This document shows, in pieces, positions 32,922-43,554 of a DNA stretch of 64,000 nt. The notes beneath the pieces were generated by a model. It ran no database searches and was not told the origin of the DNA. It saw nothing but the letters and a program-made list of their open reading frames with translations. Source of the stretch: Ipomoea triloba (lineage: Eukaryota > Streptophyta > Magnoliopsida > Solanales > Convolvulaceae); assembly GCF_003576645.1 (NCBI RefSeq), contig NC_044924.1, forward strand, positions 26,998,118 through 27,062,117. Reading direction: 5' to 3'. How positions within the stretch are numbered: the first letter of the stretch is position 1; each line of letters begins with the position of its first letter. A program made the position numbers and the translations under genes.

Positions 32922-34630
32922 TTCAAATGCGGACAACGTTTTCTGGGTGGTCAGTGCAAATTCACCATTAGGTATGCAAAAATGCACTACACGGCGTTTC
33001 AAAATGCACCACAGTACCTAATGGTGCATTTTCTGAATACTTTGTTGTGCATTTATATGTACCTAATGATGAGTGACCGCACCGCCGCACGGAAAGCACT
33101 GTTGGCACGGGAATCTGGCCACATACACACACATTATGGTTTTGTTATTTTACAGATTTCAGGTATTATTTCAATATTTTTTTCCGTGAGACAATGATAT
33201 TTTGTATTTCATTGTAAATTATCTTTAGGGTTAATATAATTTACTCCCGGCTTGTAATTTTTAATATTCTACTAAAAATTGAAATATCTAATCTTTTAAG
33301 CAATTTGTTTGTATTCTAACTATAACTGAATATAATTTCTTGAAAATTTTATTTATTGATTGATGGAGTACTGTTTGGTAATTTATACTTTACCTTGCAC
33401 TTGGAGATATAGGGCATGTCCATCCATCAGAAAGAGAATTACAATTTTGTACAATTCAAAGACTGGTTTCAGTGATGATGCATCTGAGCTGCAGGTACAT
33501 TATTGACATTTCTGGTTATATTTCATTCATTTTTGCAATTTGAATGAAAAAGAATTGAGAAAGTAATTCTAATGTCAAATGGATCGCTTCGTTATTAAGA
33601 TGTTTTAGTTAATTATGGCTCAGTTTAGCATATCTATTTGAAAAACTAGTTAGAAATTAAATAAATTTTTGACGACATTGAAGGTGTTTTCTGTAGCAGT
33701 GAGCACAGTTATAAAGTTCATTATTAAAAAGTTAGGAATTAGAAACCGAAGGCTAAAAGCTGTTAATATATTGGTAAAATTAGCTATTGATCAACTAATC
33801 TGACATTCTTAAAAAGGTATGATAGGGTCTAGGCCCTGTTTGGTAATATAATTAGCTTATTAGTCAATTTTGATTTATTTGACAACTATTAGTTGTTTGA
33901 CTTGGTTAAACATTCAATACAAGTGTTTGATTAATTAGCTTTTTGTAATATCTTATTGCTTCAAAATGCTAAAATTCAAATAGCTGCTCAAAGCAACTTT
34001 TTTGATCAGTTTTTTTTAGAAAGTCATTTTTGCATTTAATCAGCTATCCGTATAATTTACCAAATATCTTTTTACAATCAACTAATGCTATCAACTAGTC
34101 AACTAGTCGAACCCAGCGACCCAATCAGCTAACAACTATTTACCAAACACACCCTATGTATACATGCTGGTTTTATTTTTGGTAGTGGAAAAGAATGTGC
34201 AATCTAATGATGAACCCATATATTTTATTTTTAACTTTTTCTAAAATTATTTAAATACCGTATGTGTGGTTTAATGACATCAATGCTACCTTCCATAAGG
34301 AAGATCTCATACGTTCGGATCTAATTGTTGAACATATATATAGTGTTAATAGCTGGTTACTAGTATTATATGATTTTGATTCAATAGCTATATAAATTAA
34401 AATTTATGTTTTAATTATGTGTTGTATTGGAAAACATGCAGATCCTAGGCATCCTTTGGCTTGCAAGAAGAGAAGTGGAAGAAAAAGACAACATTAACAG
34501 ATCAAATTTGAGGTTGTCATCTCCTCATCATTATCATAGCCCTCCTACTCCTGCTGCAGGGTCGTCTCTGAAGAAATCTTTGCAAAGATTTTTGCAGAAG
34601 AGAAGAGACAGGATTAGAGCTGCAGGGTAG
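32567..34630 (+). CDS. TIFY5A: JAZ/TIFY repressor, JAZ8/TIFY5A type, three exons
   Basis: Exons 32567-32625, 33413-33494 and 34442-34630 join in frame with GT-AG introns to a 109-aa protein. Exon 2 encodes a variant TIFY motif, ITILYN, followed by a ZIM-like SKTGFSDDASELQ. Exon 3 gives ILWLARREVEEK and ends with a Jas motif, SLKKSLQRFLQKRRDRIRAAG. JAZ proteins bind MYC transcription factors through Jas and repress jasmonate responses in the nucleus. As in JAZ7/JAZ8, the canonical LPIARR degron that lets COI1 bind is absent. The N-terminus (MMRRKSETSLPYSKF) has no LxLxL EAR motif, which JAZ8 uses to recruit TOPLESS. Intron 1 holds a (TA)n-associated MITE and intron 2 a Tourist MITE. Exon 1 is the least certain part. 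Confidence 0.8.
32672..32750 (+). repeat. (GTTTTTT)n low-complexity tract in JAZ intron 1
   Basis: About ten copies of a 7-bp GTTTTTT unit, just after the first donor site of the JAZ-type gene. The Phe- and Lys-rich open frames over it are artefacts. Confidence 0.93.
32874..33125. mobile_element. (TA)n tract followed by a MITE-like hairpin element
   Basis: About 22 TA repeats (32874-32918) are followed by GTTCAAATGCGG and a region with inverted phrases (CACCATTAGGTA/TACCTAATGGTG and ATGCAC/GTGCAT). The start resembles the element at 42180-42476 (ATTCAAATGTGG), which also borders (TA)n. It lies in intron 1 of the JAZ-type gene. The right edge is approximate. Confidence 0.6.
33832..34153. mobile_element. 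Tourist-type MITE, copy 2, in JAZ intron 2
   Basis: About 322 bp with inverted ends GGCCCTGTTTGGTAA and TTACCAAACACACC and a CTA duplication on each side. It is the same family as 25602-25911 and 63044-63355, but more diverged at the right end. Confidence 0.8.
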
Positions 34631-35239
34631 CCATTCCTTACTAATAACATATATTATTAATTACTCCAATAATAATAAATCATGCATGGGAACTCTACTC
34701 ATCATCCTAGCTAGTATCAATTTATCCACTTTAGTCATGTTACAAATTTACCTACTTTCCTTATCCTTTGTTCATTACCATTTGGACATCATTTATAGCA
34801 TTATTTAAGAGTTGATCTACTCAATTATTAATACCACCATGACAAAAACATTTTCTTATTTGATTACCGAATTCTCTTGAACTATAGATATTTTAATAGT
34901 CGATATTACAAATCTAGTTTGGATAAGTGTTCAAATCTTTTTTCTTTTCTTTTTTTATATACGACATTTGGTATCTCCATCACTATTGGACTAATCTAAA
35001 TTTGCCCTATAACGCGCCTCTAGATTCACATCGAATTGCATCTACAAAGTTTGACTCTTACTCAATAACGAAAATCTTGACAGTTGGAGGAATTACCACC
35101 GACCTTTAATGGTTTGACAATTAACCTAGAGTACAATCGAACTATTTCTAGATAACAAGCATAATTAAGTTATTATTAATAAAGAAAAAACAAACCAACC
35201 GAGGTTGAAGCTGGGCTAGACCTATCCATTGTCTTTACA
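34631..35239. other. Downstream flank of the JAZ-type gene
   Basis: It should contain the JAZ 3' UTR. AATAATAAAT near 34668 could serve as a polyadenylation signal. No further gene is seen. Confidence 0.35.
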
Positions 35240-35444
35240 GCATGTTTGGTTCATAGAATGATTTTTAAGAGAATAGGAATAGTATTCCATAGGGAATGGA
35301 ATAGGCTAGGAATATAATAGAAATTGTATTCTATTATTTGGTTCGCGGAAGGAATAGACTTTAGGAATGTAATTTCAGTGTTTGGTTGGTTAAAGGAATA
35401 GGAATGGAATGTGTTTAAAAGACACAAATACCCTTATACAAAAA

Positions 35445-35477
<33 letters not shown>

Positions 35478-35594
35478 GATATATGAAAAAAATATAAATT
35501 ATATATGAAAATATAGAATTTGTGAATGGATGAAAGTCTAAGAATCCTAATTTACCACATGTCCTTATGGATATAAACAAAGATATGTGTTTGC

Positions 35595-35645
<51 letters not shown>

Positions 35646-36242
35646 AATAAATAAATAATGTAAAAATGATACACATTTTGTACTCTAATTTTGTTGGCTA
35701 TGTTATTTGACAAAATTTAGATTTTTTCGTTTTTTATTTTATTTTATTATTATTGGACCGATTTTCATTCTGGAACAACATCAACAATCAACTCGAACAG
35801 ATTCAACATGTGGTCAAAATTTCAGCTTTATAATCTAACAATTATGAATTATTTGAGTGAGTTTTTGATGGTTAAATAAAATGTGTGGATGTCAGTAATT
35901 CATGGGAAAATTATGTGCAAAAGTTAAGGTGAATGGTTATGTGTAAAGTGTTATATAAATGCATATATTTAATTAATTATACACACACACACACATATAT
36001 TGGTTAATAATACAAAAGAGTATTTTCGGTATTATAGTATAAAAGCTATTTCCAAGTACTTGGGAATAGCTAATACTAGGGGGTCCCCTAGCTAGAAATG
36101 GCTATTCCCCTTGCAAAGGGAATAGATCATTCCCGGGAACGCTATTCCTAGGAATAAAAGGACGAACCAAACGATGGAATATGTCTATTATATTTCCGGG
36201 AATGGTATTCCATTCCCGACCTATTCCATGAACCAAACACGT
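35240..36242. mobile_element. TIR element of about 1 kb with microsatellite core
   Basis: The ends CATGTTTGGTTCAT (35241) and ATGAACCAAACACG (36228-36241) are inverted, and both arms carry repeated GGAATA/TATTCC motifs for about 190-220 bp. The core contains (TTA)n at about 35446-35476, (AAT)n at 35600-35637 and AAAT repeats. No confident target duplication was found, so the superfamily is open. Confidence 0.6.
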
Positions 36243-37429
36243 TGTTAATGTTCATAATGATGTTGATCACAGGTAGTTATGCTTAGCGGATTTCATGTTA
36301 TGGCAACATTAGGGCAAATCATGGGTACAGATGTTGGGAAAAATCATATTAATAAAGAACTATGATTTAAGTTTAAAATGAATAACTTTGATGTAGTTCA
36401 AAAAATATTATGGGATAGTTTCCCGCTTCAATTTATTGAGTTATTTGAATGTCATGTTTGTCAAAAAATCTTCCTCAATTAATATGATTGACTTCAAATT
36501 ATTTTTAATTTTTTTTTTGTATGTTATTAATAGGAAACTTGTAAATAATTATATAACATTTTTTTGTATTATAACTTTGATATGAAGTATTTAATTACAA
36601 CATATTATAAAAAGAAGACAATGAATAATGTAGTGGATATAATTAATTAATAAATTTGAAGGTAAAGAATATTTGCATTGTAGAAAATAAAGACAACATA
36701 GCTAATGAAATTAAATGTCTTTTTAAATTTATTGATAATGGATAATTTTTATTGTAGAAAATAAAAACAATATAACTAATGAAATTATATCTCTTTTTAA
36801 TTTTTTTGATATTTATTTTTTATTTTAGAAAATAAAGACAATATAACTAATGAAATTATATCTCTTTTTTAATCTTTTGATAATGAATAATTTTTATTTT
36901 AGAAAATAAAGACAATATTACTAATGAAATTATATCTCTTTTTTTAATCTTTTAATAATGAATATTTTTTTTTGAACAAAATACATTGTAAACATCGAAT
37001 TCTAAATTAAAGAAATGCATATGTATTTATTTTTTGTTGTAACTACTAATTTATTTAATAATTTAATAAAAATAATATAGTGGTACTTACTTTTCAATAA
37101 TATACTCTAACATATTCGTAGTATATATTTAACAATATATATGTCAACTCTTATTATGATGAGGTTCGAACCTAAGACCTATCTTCTAGAAATTAATAGG
37201 TAAGTTAAAAGTTAACGGAATATTCCGTTATCAGGGCCGTTCCTATAGTTTTATAGGCACAGGGCAAGTGAAAAAAAAAAAGGCCATACCGCATTTAGAA
37301 CTTAACATAATTTTTTATTATTAAATTTTAAATATTATATACGAGTACAAAAATACTAATGTCAACTAAATTGAAATTAAATTTAAAAATATGCGACATT
37401 TTACAAATATAATACTAATACAAAACTAA

Positions 37430-39556
37430 TCATGACAGAAAACTTTTATGTGCTTTACTAGATGCAAAGTCATCAATGACTTCCTCAAGATTAATATTGT
37501 CTAAGATATCATTCTCAATACACAATATTGCCAATCCATTTAATCTTTCTTGTGACATTGAATATCTTAGGTATGTTTTCAATAATTTTAATTTTGAGAA
37601 ACTCCTCTCTGCAGATGCTACAGTCACCGATATAGTCAATAGAATCCGATAAGCAATAGAAACCGTTGGTAGCAATCTACAACTTTGACAAACTCAAGAA
37701 TCTCGATTGCTGACATCAACTTGTCTGGCAAAGTCATCTGTAACACTTTTAATTCATAAAAAAGGTCATTTAAATCTACATCCGACACATTGTTATGAGA
37801 AAAAAGTAATTGCAAAATTATTACAGCATTCTATTAATTCATTATTATCTAATGACTTCAATTTTTTTGAATCATATAAGAATCCAAAAATATTTTCAAA
37901 TGTCTTCAATTGCTCAAATCTAGTATTCAATGAACCAATTGCCATATCCACAACAATTAGAAAATAATTAACTCTAAAGGATTCTTCAGGTGATTGCATT
38001 TCCTCTTCATGATCATTTTCGTCAAATTGTTTTTTCCTACTAATACGACGTTTAATTGGAAATGTAGGATCTATGTTCATCTCACATGCAATACTTTTGG
38101 CAATATTTATATTAGAAACAAACCCTTCATTTCTATACTTCTCAAAAAAATCTATTACACGTTTAATTTGATTTTTAGTAGTTTCAATGCACATAGATTT
38201 TGATTGCAACTTTTTACTTACCATGTTAATAGCAAATAAAATTTAATACCAAAGAACAATTCCAAGTAAAAATTCAAAACTTTCAAGTGCACTAACCAAG
38301 CTATCCGCTTCATTCTTAGATTTGGCATCATCACAAGATTTAGATAATTCTAAAAAAGCTAACCTTATTTGAGGAGCTTGAAATCTAATAGCTTTGACAC
38401 TTTTTATTCGACTCTCCCAACGTGTATTGCATAAAGATTTTACAGTTAAGTTTGAAACATTATCAAGTAAAACATTTCATCTTTTAGGAGAACTTGAAAA
38501 TAAAGCATATATGCGTTGCATAACTTCAAATAATGAAACTGCTTTAATACAAGAATGTGCCAGGTCACTAACAGTAAGATTAAGACTATGACAAGCACAT
38601 GGCATATACAATGCTCTCGGATTTATTTCAAGTAATCGTTTTTGAACACCTTAGCTTGGTGCTTTCCTTTCATATTGGAACCATTATCATAATCTTGACC
38701 TCTCACATCTTCAATTTTAAGACCTAGAGCTTTAATTGCATCTAACAATTCATTAAAAAGTCCTAAATCGGTGTCCACTTTTAAAAACTCTAAAAAGTAT
38801 TCTTCTATTTTTATTTTATTACTAGGCATATTAACACATCGTATTACTAAACTCATTCGTTCTTGATGACTCACATCTGCGGTACAATCAAGAATTATAG
38901 AAAAATATGTAGCCTCTTTAATAATATTTATGATAGAACTTTTAACACTTTGGGCAAAAATAGAAATTAACTCATTTTGAATTTTGGGACCAAGATAATG
39001 ATGATGAATTTCATGGTTTTGAATACGTCTAATTATGATCTTGCATTATCAAATCAAATTCTGCAATAATCTCAATCAATCCCAAAATATCAAATTCTGC
39101 ATATGAAAAATGCCTAGAGTTATTATCTAAAGGAAACAAAATATTTAAATTCCTTATAGGCCCATTTTCAACCAAAATATCTTTGATTTATTATCAAGAT
39201 TATACCAATTTCTAGGGTCATAAATATCAAAACAAGGAGTACATAGTTTGTTCATCAACCAATATATTTTTAACATTATACTCATTTGATAAATTATCAT
39301 GCTCACCCAAATGACTATTATTTATTACATTATTCCGTCCACTCAAATTACCAATATCCTCACCAATATGATCTTGATTACTCAAATTTTCATTCGATTG
39401 TTCAAGATTATCTACGTTTGGTCTCTCTAAATTTTCATTACAGGATCCTACTACTTTAATAAATTTATTCATAACTCCTCTTTGTGAGTCTATTAACTGC
39501 TCAATTTGTTTTTTTTTTCTTTTTTCACTTCCAGATAAATGTTTTTTAGACAACAT
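37430..39556 (-). pseudogene. Tip100-like hAT transposase, degenerate
   Basis: The start is at 39556 (MLSKKHLSGSEKRKKKQIEQ). Recognisable parts are an N-terminal DIYDPRNWYNLD-like and SRHFSYAEFDILGLIE stretch, the DUF4371/hAT core ([38 protein letters not shown]), a CHSLNLTVSD region, and the C-terminal hAT dimerisation domain (VASAERSFSKLKLLKTYLR, LNGLAILCIE). Several stops and frameshifts break it (open pieces at 39227-39556, 38623-38874, 37793-38224 and 37430-37675). The TTF zinc-finger segment expected before SRHFSYAEF/DILG appears to be missing. It cannot encode an active enzyme. Confidence 0.88.
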
Positions 39557-39830
39557 TATTGTATAAAAATTATAATTGATCTTAAAAAAAAAAAAAGAAC
39601 AAAAGCACATGTGAAGCGTTTGCACTTGTGAATCAGTTAATCAACAATCTTTATTTTACCTAACATGTTAGGTAAACATGTGCCTTCACTGCATAAATAA
39701 ATGAATAAACACATTACAAAATAAAATCAATCTTCATATACAATTTCATTGCAGCATTCCTAATTCCTAATAGTATACAATTTCTAATTTGCAGCTTGCA
39801 ATTTGCAGCAGTACACAATTTCTAATTTGC

Positions 39831-40005
39831 AGCAGTACACAATTCCTAATTCCTAATTAGTAATTAGTCACAAATTATCACATTCCTAATTCCTAGTATA
39901 GTAGTACGCCAATAGCCTAATAGCAGTACACAATTCCTAATTCCTAATTAGTAATTAGTCACAAATTATCACATTCCTAATTCCTAGTATAGCAGTACGC
40001 TAGTA
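39831..40005. repeat. 91-bp tandem repeat in the hAT-1 leader
   Basis: Two nearly identical copies start at AGCAGTACAC (39831 and 39922). They are made of smaller AATTCCTAATTCCTAATTAG-type units, and related shorter repeats spread over 39750-40110. Confidence 0.8.
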
Positions 40006-40982
40006 CCCTAAACCCTAATTGCAGTAGTACACAAACACAATTATCACAATTTCTAATTACAATTCACAAATTAAATCACAATTGCACAACATTCTTAATT
40101 CCTAATTACAGTTCACAAATCAAAATTATACATTTGTACACGAAATCACTAATCAGGAAGTCAAAATTACAATATTAATAGAATTATAGAATACTAGTAA
40201 AGGATAAATTTATAACCTGGTGAAAATGATTAGGCTTAGGTGAAGGGCTGAAGAGTGAAGACCTGGTGGTTGCTACTTGCTATGGTGGATTTGTAGTCTG
40301 TAGACAGGGCATGTGAGTGTGGATGGTGAATGGTGGATTTGTAGTTTGTTCCTGAGCTTTTATTGACTCCATTTTTTATTTTTACCGTTGAGAATGCTGG
40401 ATGATTGCTATGGCGAAGGTGCAACGGCGACGCTTGGGCTCCTGAGCGGCGTGGGCGTTGGGCAGCAACCTTCTCGCTTTCTCGCGTTCATCAGATAACA
40501 ATAAAAAAAAAATTTTAATATAGCGGGCCTGTCCGTTATTAAAGTTTATACTAACGAAATGTGAGGTTATTTAAGAGCAGAAAATAATACAATAGAGGGT
40601 AAAGAAGGAAAATTATAAAAAATTACTAATATTAAAATAATATGAATCATTCGTTTAAGTAAAAATTACTACAAACATTTTTTCTTCCCCTTTGAGTCCT
40701 AACTTTATTGGCTCTTATTAAGATTGTATATGTATATATATGTATATGTATGTATTGTATGTAGATAGATATATATATAATATAGGAATGAAACAACAAA
40801 AGAAGATTGTTTCGTTTCACAACCTGCTGCCCTCCTCCATCAGGACTGTTTCAATAAAAATTAGGGCCATGTGCCATATCTTAATTTGAGTCCTTTTTTC
40901 GAGTAATTTCTATATATAAATAATAGTTGTTCAAAAAGTTGTATCAAAATATAAATATTGTATAAAAAATACATATAAAATT

Positions 40983-41213
40983 TTATTTAAAAAGTGACAT
41001 GCGTCGTGCACATTTAGACGCAAAATCATCAATCAAACTTTTGATATCAACTTCTTCCAAAAGCTCATTTTTAATGGAGATTAAAGCTAATCCATTGAGT
41101 TCGTTTTGTAATTAATTTTTCAAGAGTTCATTTTTTGATTGAGTTAGTTGCTCAATTCTTTTTTTCTTTTTAGGCTTCTTAGATCCAGATGTATATTTTT
41201 TAGAAGACATCAT
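40983..41213 (-). pseudogene. hAT-2 transposase remnant: N-terminus joined to C-terminus
   Basis: From the ATG at 41213 it reads MMSSKKYTSGSKKPKKKKRI then EQLTQSKN, the same N-terminus as hAT-1. After a stop it continues LNGLALISIKNELLEEVDIK and SLIDDFASKCARRMS, the extreme C-terminal dimerisation tail. The whole catalytic core, several hundred residues, is deleted. It shows that hAT-2 is a non-autonomous derivative of an hAT-1-like element. Confidence 0.85.
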
Positions 41214-41236
41214 TATAAAATCTTATGGGAAAAAAA

Positions 41237-41740
41237 TAGGGGTGACAATTCGGTTCGGTTTATCTGAACCGAACCGAACCGAACCAAACGATTTAGTAAA
41301 AACCGAATCAAACAGAATTCGTTTTAATAATAATAATAGTAATGATGAAGAAGTAAATCTAAGTCTCTTGATACCTACTCCATCGTTCAGGTCATATCCT
41401 CACTAGTATCTCTCTTAAATTTGGATTGCTATGTTAATTTTTTGTTTGAATTGTTTTGTTGTTATGTAATATTTATATTTTATACTTTGGATTGTGCGAA
41501 TATGTATTGTTTGGTAGTGTGTCGTTTGGAAAATTAGTAAATTTTGAAAATTGAACATCCTAAACCGAACCGAAATAATTTCGAACCGAAACCGAACCAT
41601 TTCATACCGAACCGAAACCAAACCCAACTTTATTGTAAAACCGAATGGTATCATTTTTTGTAATACCGAAATACCAATACCGAAACCGAAACCGGAAAAA
41701 AAAAAAAAAAACGAACCGAATCCCGAAGTGCCCACCCCTA
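41237..41740. mobile_element. hAT MITE with CGGTTCGGTT-rich arms
   Basis: 504 bp starting TAGGGGTGACAATTCGG and ending GAAGTGCCCACCCCTA, with GAAAAAAA on both sides (41229-41236 and 41741-41748). The arms are packed with CCGAA/TTCGG motifs. It is nested in hAT-2. The duplication is low complexity, so it is weaker evidence than usual. Confidence 0.8.
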
Positions 41741-41917
41741 GAAAAAAAAAAGAATTTAATTAGAAACTCTATGAATAAATAATTAATCAAGAAACAAATT
41801 CTTAAAACAATAAACAAAAATTATGAAAAATACATAATTTTAATTACTTGTTAAGAGGATTGAAGAACTTGAGAGTTTGTGTGATCACCTAAGGAACATA
41901 ATGTACAGGAACCCCTT

Positions 41918-41954
<37 letters not shown>

Positions 41955-42150
41955 TTTTTTCCAAAATGGTCCCTCGACTATTGCTCGCTCTCAATTTTGC
42001 ATTTCGACTTTCAATTGCACCAAATGTGGTCCCTCGACTTTCAAAAATTCACCCAATTTGTTCCTCCGTTACATATTCCATCAAATCAGTGTTAAAATGG
42101 AGGGCATTTTCATCTTGTCAGAAATTGGTCCAATCTTCATACATTTAGCC
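41955..42150. mobile_element. Arm of a Mutator-type foldback element, fragment
   Basis: Phrases CCAAAATGGTCCCTCGACT, TCAATTGCACCAAATGTGGTCC and GTTAAAATGGAGGGCATTTT match the left arm order of the complete element at 46595-47236. Only one arm is present. Confidence 0.6.
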
Positions 42151-42179
42151 TAACTTTTTGTAAACTATATATATATATA

Positions 42180-42474
42180 GATTTTTATTCAAATGTGGCT
42201 GCGCCCTTACGTGCGGCCGTGCGGTTTACACCACTCAATGTTAAGAAATGCACCACTCAATGTTACGAAATGCACCACTCAATGTTACGAAATACACCAC
42301 TCAATACATTGAGTGGTGTGTTTCTTAAATATGAAATACACCACTCAATACATTGAGTGATGTGTTTCTTAAATATGAAATACACCACTCAATAACATTG
42401 AGTGGTGCATTTCTTAACATTGAGTGGTGTAAACCACACGGCCGCACGTAAGGGCGCGGCCACACATGAACATG

Positions 42475-42476
<2 letters not shown>
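42180..42476. mobile_element. Hairpin-rich MITE between (TA)n tracts
   Basis: The ends GGCTGCGCCCTTACGTGCGGCC and GGCCGCACGTAAGGGCGCGGCC are inverted copies, and between them CACTCAATG/CATTGAGTG pairs repeat seven or more times. (TA)n lies immediately on both sides (42164-42179 and 42477-42534), as for elements that insert into TA microsatellites. It has no coding capacity. Confidence 0.75.
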
Positions 42477-42539
<63 letters not shown>

Positions 42540-42654
42540 TATGGGGCCCCCAAAAATTGGGGGCCTAGCTTGTGCGGTTGCTCATGTTAGACATGCTCAG
42601 ATCCGGCCTTATCCTCCATCTTTTCCTTTGTTCATTTATAATCACTAAAATAAT

Positions 42655-42975
42655 TATTATATATAATATCTATCTACAATCTTAATAAGAGCCAATAAAG
42701 TTAGGACTATAACGGGAAGAAAATATGTTAGTGGTAATTATTTACTTAAACGAATAGTTCAATATTATTTTGATTTTAGTAATTTTTTTATGATTTTACT
42801 TCTTTACCCTCTATTATATTATTTTCTTGCATTAAATAACCCACATTCCGTTAGTATAAACTTTAATAACGGAATATTACGTTAACTTTTGACTTAGCCA
42901 TTAATTTCTATAAGAAAGGTTTAGGTTCAAACTCAATCCGAATCAGAGTTGGTATAGACACAACTAATATTAATA
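42655..42975. repeat. Partial second copy of the inverted-duplication element
   Basis: The segment from ATCTTAATAAGAGCCAATAA onward matches 43560-43870 in the same orientation and 40540-40735/36990-37231 in the opposite one. Before hAT-2 inserted, this copy and the left arm formed a short-loop palindrome. Confidence 0.7.
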
Positions 42976-43104
42976 TTTAAAAAATTATGTGGACAACTAA
43001 TATTGGCAAAAAATGTTAAATACACAACGAATGGATATGATAAAAATGTGATTTACGAAACTAATATGGTCGGGGCAGGTGGAAAGTGTTGAAAATTGAA
43101 ATTA

Positions 43105-43189
43105 TGGGGTGAGAGAGGCTCGAACTCTCGACCTCAGGATACCTCAGATGCTATGAGACCTACGCGCTAGCCAACTGCGCCACCACCCC
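43105..43189 (-). tRNA. trnM-CAT: tRNA-Met(CAT), elongator type, with 11-nt intron
   Basis: On the minus strand from 43189 the cloverleaf reads: acceptor GGGGTGG, D arm GCGC-AGTTGGCTA-GCGC, anticodon loop CTCATAA after removing an 11-nt intron (43151-43141), T arm GAGAG-TTCGAGC-CTCTC, acceptor TCACCCC and discriminator A (43105). The anticodon CAT is at 43155-43153. Plant elongator tRNA-Met genes characteristically carry an intron after base 37 (family knowledge), and the body has the internal A and B boxes. A short T run (TTTT) follows about 15 bp downstream. It lies among transposon copies but looks intact. Confidence 0.92.
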
Positions 43190-43554
43190 TTAATGTGAAA
43201 ATTTATCTCATTATTTTATAAACCTTCATTTCTTGACCACACTCTGAGAAATGCAAAGGATATGTTTACTTTTACTAAAATCGTCTTTAGATATGGTCAA
43301 ACATGAATGAACAATGAGATGCAATAGCTTTTTCATTGCATAACTCTATCTATTTTTCATATAATCAACCCTAAAAACAATTAAAATCATACATGGAGAA
43401 AAAAAAAACAATTAAAATCATACATGGTAGCGAAGAAGAAGAAGAAGAAGAAGTATACTTATCTCGATCAAATTGACATAATTGTCTTTCATGGTATTAT
43501 GCATTCATATCTACAATCTTAACATACAAGAGTCAATACAGTTATATACAATAC

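Larger units (their letters stand above)
37232..40531 (-). mobile_element. Tip100-type hAT transposon, 3.3 kb (hAT-1)
   Basis: Ends CAGGGCCG (37232) and CGGGCCTG (40524-40531) are inverted, and TCCGTTAT flanks both sides exactly (37224-37231 and 40532-40539), the 8-bp hAT signature. The minus strand carries a broken transposase. It landed inside the left arm of the large inverted duplication. The leader contains a 91-bp tandem repeat. Confidence 0.93.
36338..40740. repeat. Left arm of a large inverted duplication (interrupted by hAT-1)
   Basis: The sequence at 36338-37231 continuing at 40540-40740 is an inverted copy of 43555-45275, about 1.1 kb of similarity once insertions are ignored. The arm includes about four tandem units of roughly 75-90 bp with AATAAAGACAATATAACTAA (36690-36970). 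A second partial copy in the opposite orientation lies at 42655-42975. The nature of the original element is unknown. Confidence 0.75.
40841..42611 (-). mobile_element. Deletion-derivative Tip100-type hAT (hAT-2) hosting smaller elements
   Basis: Starts CAGGACTG and ends ...CCGGCCTTA. TCCTCCAT flanks it exactly (40833-40840 and 42612-42619), a perfect 8-bp duplication. Near the right end, GGGGCCCCCAAAAATTGGGG matches the subterminal style of this hAT group. It carries a tiny fused transposase remnant, a complete hAT MITE (41237-41740), a foldback fragment (41955-42150) and a hairpin-rich element between (TA)n tracts (42180-42476). It inserted in the loop between two opposite copies of the local inverted repeat. 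Confidence 0.88.

Noticed and set aside
34427..34630. Reading the JAZ last exon as a stand-alone 67-aa gene
   Set aside because: The ATG at 34427 lies in the intron before a good AG acceptor (34440-34441); upstream exons with a TIFY motif join in frame, so the spliced model is better.
37232..40531. hAT-1 as an active autonomous element
   Set aside because: The transposase has several stops and frameshifts and seems to lack the TTF finger.
42225..42460. Regular CACTCAATG repeats resembling a CRISPR-like array
   Set aside because: The units are inverted as well as direct, spacing is too short, the genome is eukaryotic, and the whole is bounded by inverted ends of a MITE.
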